Assembly (NCBI GenBank): GCA_947175845.1
Contig: CAMWOK010000088.1
Span: 1-9,898, forward strand
Direction: 5' to 3'
DNA: 9,898 nt
Origin: an uncultured Lachnospiraceae bacterium
GTDB taxonomy: Bacteria > Bacillota > Clostridia > Lachnospirales > Lachnospiraceae
The notes under the pieces are model-generated. The model made no database searches. It was not told where the DNA came from and saw nothing but the letters and a program-made list of their open reading frames with translations. Positions within the stretch are counted from its first letter, which is position 1, and every line of letters starts with the position of its first letter. Positions 1-5,179 of this stretch are shown piece after piece. The position numbers were made by a program, and so were the translations under genes.

Positions 1-1
1 C

Positions 2-313
2 GGAAAGGGATTCAGCGAGATTATGGAATATCTCAACGGGGAGCTGCAGAAAAACTGGAAAAAACAGACGATCAATACGTTTATCAGACATTTGACTGAC
101 AAGGGGCTGATCCTGTCCGACGCAAGCCAGAAGAGCAGGCGTTATTCCGCGGCACTGACGCCGGCGCAGTACGCGCGTGGGAAAGCGGAAAAAATTCTGG
201 AGGATTACTATGGAGGGGCTGTCGAGACATTTCTGTCAGCGCTCTCCGGCGGAAAAGAGTTGAGCCGTGCGTTTGTGGACGAGCTGAATCGGCTTGTGGA
301 TCGTTGTGTATAA
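2..313 (+). CDS. BlaI/MecI/CopY-family transcriptional repressor (C-terminal part, 5' end outside window)
   Basis: About 103 residues are visible, in frame from base 2 to the TAA at 311-313. The family is usually 120-130 residues, so roughly the first 20-25 are missing. What is left fits the BlaI/MecI winged helix: recognition-helix region QTINTFIRHLTDKGLI, then a wing with SRRYSAALT, then a C-terminal dimerisation helix region (ILEDYYGGAVETFLSALSGG, followed by DELNRLVDRCV). Family members bind DNA as dimers and repress beta-lactamase, copper or stress genes, and are often inactivated through a partner M56 (BlaR1-type) metalloprotease. No such partner follows here, because the gene ends at a terminator; it may lie upstream. 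The ATG at 23 is internal and is not the true start. The family call is from motif recognition, and the target genes are unknown. Confidence 0.8.
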   Translation, partial: GKGFSEIMEYLNGELQKNWKKQTINTFIRHLTDKGLILSDASQKSRRYSAALTPAQYARGKAEKILEDYYGGAVETFLSALSGGKELSRAFVDELNRLVDRCV

Positions 314-346
314 TGTTGTGAGTTATCGGGGAAAGGCATACTAAGT

Positions 347-415
347 GCAGATAGAACAATACCCGCTGAGAGGCTGCTGCTTCTTAGCGGGTATTGTTTT
401 ATCTGCGTTTATTTC
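347..415 (+). terminator. Very long hairpin terminator after the BlaI-family gene
   Basis: Bases 347-374 pair with 379-406 to give a stem of about 28 bp closed by a TGCT tetraloop, followed by the T-rich run GTTTATTT at 407-414. The non-Watson-Crick positions (354/399, 368/385, 372/381) are G-U in plus-strand RNA but would be A-C in minus-strand RNA. The fold is therefore best suited to the plus-strand transcript. It may still act on the minus-strand pfl operon, which ends 34 bases away. The 13-base unit GGGTATTGTTTTA of the right arm (389-401) recurs at 424-436, so part of the left arm could pair with either copy. Confidence 0.8.
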
Positions 416-439
416 CCAAACCAGGGTATTGTTTTACGC

Positions 440-685
440 TTAGATTGCCTCGTGGAATGTACGAGAGATAACATCTGCCTGCTGCTCCGGTGTCAACTTG
501 ATGAAGTTAACAGCGTATCCGGATACGCGGATTGTCAGCTGAGGATAGTTCTCAGGATGCTTCTGAGCGTCCAGCAGCATATCTCTGTTGAGTACGTTCA
601 CGTTCAGGTGATGTCCACCCTTTGTAGCATAGCCATCTAATAAAGAAACTAAGTTATCAACCTGTGCAGAATTATTAACCGCCAT
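440..685 (-). CDS. grcA: Free-standing glycyl radical domain of a split pyruvate formate-lyase (GrcA/YfiD-like)
   Basis: The 81-residue protein matches only the last part of PFL. Residues 9-31 resemble the docking segment (LVSLLDGY, then HHLNVNV), residues 33-50 match NRDMLLDAQKHPENYPQL, and residues 53-59 are RVSGYAV. G56 is the residue that carries the stable radical (Gly734 in E. coli PflB). The end TPEQQADVISRTFHEAI also matches the PFL C-terminus. E. coli GrcA is a spare part for oxygen-damaged PFL that has its own radical domain. Here the large PFL subunit lacks that domain, so this protein is probably an obligate subunit rather than a spare. Third gene of the operon, 49 nt after the Cys protein. 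Start: an ATG at 691 lies only 3 nt from AGGAGG, whereas the ATG at 685 lies 9 nt away, so I chose 685. The longer form would add two residues. Confidence 0.9.
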   Translation of the reverse strand: MAVNNSAQVDNLVSLLDGYATKGGHHLNVNVLNRDMLLDAQKHPENYPQLTIRVSGYAVNFIKLTPEQQADVISRTFHEAI

Positions 686-694
686 TGTCATATA

Positions 695-700
695 CCTCCT
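695..700 (-). promoter_or_regulatory. Perfect ribosome binding site deciding the glycyl radical protein start
   Basis: The minus strand reads AGGAGG here. It is 9 nt before the ATG at 685 and only 3 nt before the ATG at 691, which favours the downstream start. A dedicated strong site argues that the radical domain is made independently, not as a by-product of a broken PFL gene. Confidence 0.8.
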
Positions 701-734
701 AATATGATCTCTATATATATGTGAAGCCTAGAGT

Positions 735-938
735 TTATTCATCGTCCAGTCCCTCATGCAGCGTCGGAACGCTGCATGCCATGGGATTGGCAGAACAGTC
801 TGTACATCCAAGTGTCTGGACTTCTTTCGTGGAAGCGTCCTCGCTGACATCCACATTGAAATGTCCTACAGCCTTCGCGCCGGAGAAACCGGCGTCGAGC
901 TGAGATACGAGGTCATCAATCATTGATTTTTCATCCAT
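735..938 (-). CDS. Small three-cysteine protein, probable Gly-loop-less relative of the PFL radical domain
   Basis: A 67-residue protein between the two PFL parts, starting 14 nt after the large subunit's stop, with AGGTG at 944-948 as ribosome site. I know no named family for it. By eye, its first half (IDDLVSQLDAGFSGAKAV, then GHFNVDVSED) aligns with the start of the radical-domain protein (VDNLVSLLDGYATKG, then GHHLNVNVLNRD), with a two-residue insertion. After that it diverges. RVSGYAV is absent, and a tail with Cys45, Cys48 and Cys55 (GCTDCSANPMACS) and an acidic end (HEGLDDE) replaces it. Inference: it may dock on the same face of the large subunit as the radical domain, acting as a place-holder, oxygen-protection factor, metal or redox switch, or assembly factor. 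The operon position and clean start support a real gene. The function is unproven. Confidence 0.7.
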   Translation of the reverse strand: MDEKSMIDDLVSQLDAGFSGAKAVGHFNVDVSEDASTKEVQTLGCTDCSANPMACSVPTLHEGLDDE

Positions 939-952
939 AAATACACCTGTTC

Positions 953-2992
953 CTAATTATTTAAGTCAAGCTCGATATCTCCGGAGAATACCTGTGCCTC
1001 TTTTCCGAGTGCGTTCGGAATGATTGTGAAGGTATTGGAGATACCATCCTGCGCATCCTTGAACGGAAGCTTGGATACAGAGGACAGAGAAGCGATCGCA
1101 CCATGTGTGTCACGTCCGTGCATCGGGTTTGCACCAGGAGCAAACGGCTGTCCCTTCTTGCGTCCGTCCGGTGTGTTTCCGGTAGCCTTACCGTATGTTA
1201 CGTTGGATGTAATGGTAAGGATAGAAGTTGTCGGAACACCGTCTCTGTAGGTGTGATGTCTTCTGATTGCAGTCATGAACTTGTGAACGATATCCTGCGC
1301 GATCAGGTCAACGCGGTCGTCATCGTTGCCGTACTTAGGGAACTCGCCTGTTGTCTCGAAGTCGACAATGATGCCGTCCTCATCGCGGATTGCCTTCACC
1401 TGTGCATACTTGATTGCTGATAAAGAGTCAGCAACGATGGAGAGGCCGGCAACACCTGTAGCGAAATATCTCTTGACATCTCTGTCATGGAGCGCCATCT
1501 CTGCTCTCTCGTAGCAGTACTTGTCATGCATATAGTGAATGATGTTGAGTGTGTTTACATACACATCTGCCTGCCACTCAAGCATATCCATAAATTTGCT
1601 GTACACGTCGTCGTAGTTGAGAATATCACCCTCAACAGGACGATACTTCGGACCGATCTGCTTCTTGGTCACTTCATCCACACCGCCGTTGAGCGCGTAG
1701 AGCAGGCACTTTGCAACGTTAGCGCGCGCGCCGAAGAACTGCATCTCCTTGCCGATAACCATGGAGGATACGCAGCATGCGATACCGTAGTCATCGCCGT
1801 GTGTCACTCTCATCAGGTCGTCGTTCTCATACTGGATGGAAGAAGTCTGGATAGACATCTTAGCGCAGTATCTCTTCCAGTTCTCAGGAAGCCTTGTAGA
1901 CCAGAGTACAGTCAGGTTCGGCTCCGGGCTGGGTCCGAGGTTTGTCAGCGTGTTCAGGTAACGGAAGGACATCTTTGTGACAAGCGGACGTCCGTCTACA
2001 CCCACACCGCCGAGAGACTCTGTAACCCATACAGGATCGCCGGCAAAGATCTGGTTGTACTCCGGTGTACGTGCAAACTTGATCAGACGAAGCTTCATGA
2101 TGAAGTGGTCAACGAACTCCTGAATCTGCTCCTCTGTGAATGTACCGTTCTTTAAGTCTCTCTGTGCATAGCAGTCAAGGAAAGTAGAGGTACGGCCAAG
2201 TGACATGGCAGCGCCGTTCTGCTCTTTAACAGCACATAAGTATCCGAAATACGTAGCCTGGATTGCTTCCTGCACGTTTGTAGCCGGCTTGGAGATATCG
2301 CAGCCGTAGGAAGCAGCCATCTCCTTCATGAGCTTGAGGGCTACCATCTGCTCGGACAGCTCCTCGCGAAGGCGGATCACGTCGTCTGTCATCACGCGGC
2401 CTGTGGAATCCTTCTGAGCCATCTTGTCCTCGATCAGTCTGTCGATACCGTACAGTGCAACTCTTCTGTAGTCGCCGATGATACGTCCGCGGCCGTAAGC
2501 GTCAGGGAGACCTGTGATGATATGTGAGGAACGGCACGCTCTCATCTCCTGATTGTAAGCGTCGAAACATCCGGCATTGTGTGTCTTTCTGTGTGTTGAG
2601 AAGAACTCACTCACCTCAGGATCTACTTCGTAGCCGTTGTCTGAGCATGCTTTCTCAGCCATTCTGATACCGCCGTACGGCTGCAGGGAGCGCTTGAAAG
2701 GCTTATCGGTCTGGAAACCAACGATTGTCTCCTTGCTCTTGTCGAGGTATCCGGGACCATGAGAAGTGATGGTAGAGATAACCTTTGTGTCCATGTCAAG
2801 AACACCGCCTGCTTCTCTCTCCTTCTTCTGAAGTTCAAGAACCATGTCCCATAAATCCTTTGTGTTCTGTGTAGGTCCCGCAAGGAAAGACTCGTCGCCC
2901 TCGTACGGTGCGAAATTCTTCTGGATGAAGTCGCGCACGTTGATTTCGCTTTCCCACTTGCCACCTACAAAATCTGTCCATTCTGGTCTCAT
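953..2992 (-). CDS. pflB: Pyruvate formate-lyase catalytic subunit lacking the glycyl radical domain (split PFL)
   Basis: Catalyses CoA-dependent cleavage of pyruvate to acetyl-CoA and formate in the cytoplasm during anaerobic fermentation. At 679 residues it is shorter than the usual 750-760. The N-terminus (NVRDFIQKNFAPYEGDESFL, residues 18-37) matches PFL closely. The active-site pair C406-C407 lies in DDYGIACCVSSM (E. coli Cys418-Cys419), followed by GKEMQFFGARAN. The protein continues to KLPFKDAQDGISNTFTIIPNALGK (641-664), then a short unrelated tail, and stops just before the radical domain would begin. That domain is encoded separately at 440-685. Start: an ATG at 3040 is possible, but the ATG at 2992 follows AGGAGG by 9 nt and matches the family N-terminus. 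First gene of the operon. The product should be inactive alone and needs the radical protein and a PFL activase, which is not in this window. Confidence 0.95.
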   Translation of the reverse strand: MRPEWTDFVGGKWESEINVRDFIQKNFAPYEGDESFLAGPTQNTKDLWDMVLELQKKEREAGGVLDMDTKVISTITSHGPGYLDKSKETIVGFQTDKPFKRSLQPYGGIRMAEKACSDNGYEVDPEVSEFFSTHRKTHNAGCFDAYNQEMRACRSSHIITGLPDAYGRGRIIGDYRRVALYGIDRLIEDKMAQKDSTGRVMTDDVIRLREELSEQMVALKLMKEMAASYGCDISKPATNVQEAIQATYFGYLCAVKEQNGAAMSLGRTSTFLDCYAQRDLKNGTFTEEQIQEFVDHFIMKLRLIKFARTPEYNQIFAGDPVWVTESLGGVGVDGRPLVTKMSFRYLNTLTNLGPSPEPNLTVLWSTRLPENWKRYCAKMSIQTSSIQYENDDLMRVTHGDDYGIACCVSSMVIGKEMQFFGARANVAKCLLYALNGGVDEVTKKQIGPKYRPVEGDILNYDDVYSKFMDMLEWQADVYVNTLNIIHYMHDKYCYERAEMALHDRDVKRYFATGVAGLSIVADSLSAIKYAQVKAIRDEDGIIVDFETTGEFPKYGNDDDRVDLIAQDIVHKFMTAIRRHHTYRDGVPTTSILTITSNVTYGKATGNTPDGRKKGQPFAPGANPMHGRDTHGAIASLSSVSKLPFKDAQDGISNTFTIIPNALGKEAQVFSGDIELDLNN

Positions 2993-3001
2993 TTTGCAAA
3001 G

Positions 3002-3007
3002 CCTCCT
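3002..3007 (-). promoter_or_regulatory. Ribosome binding site fixing the PFL start
   Basis: AGGAGG on the minus strand, 9 nt before the ATG at 2992. It rules against the longer reading frame opening at 3040, which would place this site inside the coding sequence and add 16 residues not seen in PFL. Confidence 0.85.
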
Positions 3008-3104
3008 AAAATATAAATTTAAAATTATGCGGTTTGTCACCGCTGGTTACTTGTGTTTAGAATGTTAATTATTACAAAAATGTGAAATTGCGTCTAACAT
3101 CCAT
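3008..3104 (-). other. 5' leader of the pfl operon, AT-rich with a small hairpin
   Basis: The predicted transcript starts near 3104, giving a leader of about 110 nt before the PFL start. It is AT-rich and holds a 5-bp hairpin (3029-3033 with 3039-3043), which competes with an alternative pairing of GTAACC and GGTGAC nearby. I recognise no riboswitch and no small reading frame with a ribosome site. Confidence 0.35.
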
Positions 3105-3110
3105 AACTGT

Positions 3111-3140
3111 ATTATATCCTTAATTTTGTATACACGTCAA
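3111..3140 (-). promoter_or_regulatory. Sigma-A type promoter of the split PFL operon
   Basis: On the minus strand the -35 box is TTGACG (3135-3140) and the -10 box is a perfect TATAAT (3111-3116), with an 18-bp spacer. Transcription should begin near 3104. The spacer contains the palindrome TGTATACA and the region upstream holds a second palindrome, so repression or activation in response to redox or carbon state is plausible. Confidence 0.8.
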
Positions 3141-3168
3141 CACTATTCTTTGTACTTTTTTGTGTACA
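3127..3168. promoter_or_regulatory. Palindromes over and upstream of the pfl promoter, candidate operators
   Basis: TGTATACA (3127-3134) is a perfect 8-bp palindrome inside the -35/-10 spacer. TGTAC-N8-GTACA (3151-3168) is an 18-bp inverted repeat 10 bp upstream of the -35 box. Both have TGTA half sites, so one regulator could bind both. The regulator is not identifiable from the sequence. They do not match the usual Rex consensus. Confidence 0.4.
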
Positions 3169-3299
3169 GGGGGGTAAAAATTATTAAAAATTTGTGAATT
3201 ATAACGGGGAGTTTTTCTTTTGTTGTTTTTGGGTATGGTTATTGTTTGCAATGCCCGCAAAAGGCACAGTGTTTCATGGGTGGAAATCCTTAAAAGGAA

Positions 3300-3328
3300 T
3301 TGCGGTTTGTGCCTTTGTTTGCTATACT
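3300..3328 (+). promoter_or_regulatory. Probable promoter of the GNAT gene, -10 box inside a palindrome
   Basis: -35 box TTGCGG (3300-3305), 17-bp spacer, -10 box TATACT (3323-3328), with a start expected near 3335. The -10 box lies in the palindrome CTATAC-T-GTATAG (3322-3334), a possible operator. The rest of 3169-3299 is AT-rich intergenic DNA with no convincing gene. Confidence 0.55.
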
Positions 3329-3392
3329 GTATAGATATGAAAAGTATGAATAGACGACGAACAAAACAGAGTCAGAGGGGGCAGTCAAAGAG

Positions 3393-3965
3393 ATGGAGAA
3401 CAAAAAAAACGATGAAAAGGTGAACGACAGACAGCAGCAGGGCCGCGGCGGCAGGGACATCGGCGAGCGGTTTGAGCTGCGCAATATACGGCCGGACGAG
3501 GCGGAGCAGGCGGCGGAGATTGAGCGGATTTGTTTTCCGCCGAACGAGGCGTGTTCCAGGGAAAGGATTTTTGAGCGGGTGGCTGCTGCGCCGGAGCTGT
3601 TTCTGGTGGCAGTTGACAGAGAGACGGGAAAGCTCGCCGGATTTCTGAATGGGATTGCGACGGATGAACACACTTTCCGGGATGCGTTTTTTACGGATAT
3701 TACCTTGTACAATCCGGACGGATGCAACGTGATGCTGCTGGGGCTTGACGTTCTGCCAAAGTACCGAGGGCAGGGGCTTGCGCGGGAAATCATGTCCCGG
3801 TATCTAAGCAGGGAGCAGGAAAACGGCCGCAGGATGGTTCTGCTGACCTGTCTGGAGTCCAAGGTGGAGATGTATATAAAGATGGGGTATCACAACAACG
3901 GCATCGCGGCGTCCACATGGGGCGGGGAACAGTGGTATGAGATGCGGTATTTGCTGCGCAGATAA
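3393..3965 (+). CDS. GNAT-family N-acetyltransferase
   Basis: A 190-residue cytoplasmic enzyme that should transfer an acyl group from acetyl-CoA to an amine; the substrate is unknown. Residues 1-25 are hydrophilic and low in complexity, including GRGGRD. The GNAT fold begins near residue 27 (FELRNIRPDEAEQAAEIER). The acetyl-CoA pyrophosphate motif is clear at 116-130: LGLDVLPKYRGQGLA, with R125-G126-Q127-G128. Motif B follows as VLLTCLESKVEMYIKMGY (149-166), a pattern like that of the serotonin acetyltransferase (AANAT)-type branch. The start ATG has GAGGGGG (3375-3381) about 11 nt upstream, rather far but the best available. It is divergent from pfl. A hairpin follows the stop, and the MreB-like gene begins 60 nt later, possibly in the same transcript. 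Confidence 0.85.
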   Translation: MENKKNDEKVNDRQQQGRGGRDIGERFELRNIRPDEAEQAAEIERICFPPNEACSRERIFERVAAAPELFLVAVDRETGKLAGFLNGIATDEHTFRDAFFTDITLYNPDGCNVMLLGLDVLPKYRGQGLAREIMSRYLSREQENGRRMVLLTCLESKVEMYIKMGYHNNGIAASTWGGEQWYEMRYLLRR

Positions 3966-3988
3966 GGAGCTTGCTGTCGCAAGTTCCT
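3965..3988 (+). other. Intergenic 10-bp hairpin without a T-run
   Basis: AGGAGCTTGC (3965-3974) pairs with GCAAGTTCCT (3979-3988) through one G-U pair and a TGTC loop. No T-tract follows, so a classical terminator is unlikely. It could be an RNA-processing or stability element between the GNAT and MreB-like genes, or one copy of a dispersed intergenic repeat. The latter cannot be tested from one window. Confidence 0.5.
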
Positions 3989-4025
3989 AAAGGGTTGTCA
4001 ATTCAGGAGAAGGGGCAGATGGCAC

Positions 4026-4589
4026 ATGACAGATACGAAGTACGAACCGGCGGACATTGAAATTTACATCAGGGACAGAGGGCTTGCGCTCAGGGAGAAG
4101 TCCCTGATTGCGTACAATGATGCGGACGGAAAGATTCTTGCAGTCGGGACGGAGGCAGAGCAGCAGCGTCGCGCCGGGGTGGTGGTGCAGTCTCCGCTGC
4201 GGCAGGGGATGGTTGCGGACTACATGGCGGCACAGCAGATGTTTCGATGGATGCTGGAGCGTGCGTGGGGCAAACGGCATTTTCTGAAACCGCGCATCCT
4301 TGTCGGAATCCCGAACAATAGTACCGAGGTGGAGAGAAAGGCGCTCGAGGATTTGATGATTCAGCTCGGCGCGAAGGGCGTCGCTTTTTTTGAGGGAGAC
4401 TTTGATGCCTGCAAGAGAGCGGCGAAGGAGTGTGCGCCGAAAAGGCAGGATGAATTTCAGGTTATGATTTTTATAACCAAGTATGAGCCGGATCGGTATG
4501 TCCTGGAGGAACTTTCTTACATCCGGCAGTACGCGCAGCAGCAGGGACTCTCTAAGGAGCGGATTGCGGAGCTGATGCGCGAAAAATAA
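4026..4589 (+). CDS. Truncated MreB-like (actin-fold) protein, probably without ATPase activity
   Basis: A 187-residue protein resembling only the N-terminal half of MreB (about 330-350 residues). Matches seen by eye: YIRDRGLALREKSLIAYN (14-31) against MreB's YVKGKGIVLNEPSVVAI; KILAVGTEAE (36-45); SPLRQGMVADY (56-66) against RPMKDGVIADF; and PRILVGIPNNSTEVERKALE (89-108) against PRVLVCVPVGATQVERRAI. The first phosphate loop DLGTANT is not conserved (KYEPADI there), and the EEPMAAAIGAG segment reads EGDFDACKRAA. The whole C-terminal half is missing. The tail (142-187) is a separate, probably helical segment. It should not bind ATP or polymerise like MreB; a cytoskeleton partner or regulatory role is inference. 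Ribosome site AGGAGAAGGGG lies at 4005-4015. The Nudix gene follows after 84 nt. Confidence 0.65.
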   Translation: MTDTKYEPADIEIYIRDRGLALREKSLIAYNDADGKILAVGTEAEQQRRAGVVVQSPLRQGMVADYMAAQQMFRWMLERAWGKRHFLKPRILVGIPNNSTEVERKALEDLMIQLGAKGVAFFEGDFDACKRAAKECAPKRQDEFQVMIFITKYEPDRYVLEELSYIRQYAQQQGLSKERIAELMREK

Positions 4590-4673
4590 AAAACTGGCTT
4601 TCTGTATCAGGAAAACCGCGGATGTATTCTGTGCGGGCCGGATGACAGATAGTTTATGGAAGGGAGCGCTATC

Positions 4674-5162
4674 ATGCGATTTGAGTATTGTCCTTATTGC
4701 GGGGGCAGAGCAAAGATGCGAGAGATTGGAGACGAGGGTTTGATACCCTACTGTGCGGCGTGTGCAATTCCGCTGTGGGACATGTTTACAACCAGCGTTA
4801 TTGCGGCGGTGGTCAATGCGTGCGGCGAGGTGGCGCTGCTGCGGCAGAACTATGTGTCGACGACAAATTATGTCTGTGTTGCCGGTGTCATGAAACCTGG
4901 CGAATCCGCGGAGGAGACTGTGGTGCGCGAGATCGGCGAGGAGCTTGGCCTGCGCGTCAGCGCGCTCCAATACATCAAAAGCTATCCATATGAGAAAAAG
5001 GATATGCTGATGCTTGGATTCCGGGCGGTTGTAGAGAAGGAGGCGTTTTCTCTGTCCGGGGAGGTGGACGCGGCCCGGTGGGTGAAGTTTGAGGATGCGC
5101 TGAGCCTGCTTCGGGAGGGCAGCATTGCGTGGCAGCTGGTGAAGACAGTCATAGAGGGCTGA
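4674..5162 (+). CDS. Nudix hydrolase with N-terminal zinc ribbon, NADH pyrophosphatase (NudC)-like
   Basis: A 162-residue enzyme expected to split a nucleoside diphosphate linked to another group, such as NADH or ADP-ribose. A zinc ribbon is formed by C6-C9 (CPYCGG) and C27-C30 (CAAC). The full Nudix box lies at 71-93: G71, E77, R85-E86, E89-E90, G92 (GVMKPGESAEETVVREIGEE then LGL). SYPYEKKDMLMLGF (103-116) corresponds to the NudC SQPWPFP-S-LMLGF region, though not exactly. It is much shorter than E. coli NudC (257 residues) because it lacks the N-terminal domain. Start: GGAAGGGAG (4658-4666) lies 7 nt before the ATG at 4674; the ATG at 4656 overlaps that site. It ends 17 nt from the convergent NADAR gene. 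The exact substrate is uncertain. Confidence 0.85.
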   Translation: MRFEYCPYCGGRAKMREIGDEGLIPYCAACAIPLWDMFTTSVIAAVVNACGEVALLRQNYVSTTNYVCVAGVMKPGESAEETVVREIGEELGLRVSALQYIKSYPYEKKDMLMLGFRAVVEKEAFSLSGEVDAARWVKFEDALSLLREGSIAWQLVKTVIEG

Positions 5163-5179
5163 GCTGTTTTGCCCGTGCG

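Noticed and set aside
735..955. The split PFL as a frameshifted or nonsense-broken single gene
   Set aside because: Each of the three frames has its own ATG and ribosome site, an intervening gene separates the two PFL parts, and the break lies at a domain border. A point error would not create this.
1487..2155. Plus-strand 222-codon open frame opposite the PFL gene
   Set aside because: It lies antisense within the well-conserved PFL sequence, is His/Val/Leu-rich as expected for a shadow frame, and has no ribosome site or recognised domain.
3063..3076. Rex-like inverted repeat TGTTAATTATTACA in the pfl leader
   Set aside because: Only four of seven pairs match and the spacing differs from the TTGTTAA-N4-TTAACAA consensus. 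In AT-rich DNA this is expected by chance.
3220..3423. Plus-strand reading frame of 67 codons upstream of the GNAT gene
   Set aside because: It needs a TTG start without a ribosome site, overlaps the GNAT promoter and start, and has low-complexity basic content with no family likeness.
3987..4970. Minus-strand 327-codon open frame opposite the MreB-like and Nudix genes
   Set aside because: The plus-strand frames show clear MreB-like and Nudix motifs with ribosome sites. This one is Arg/His/Leu-rich shadow sequence.
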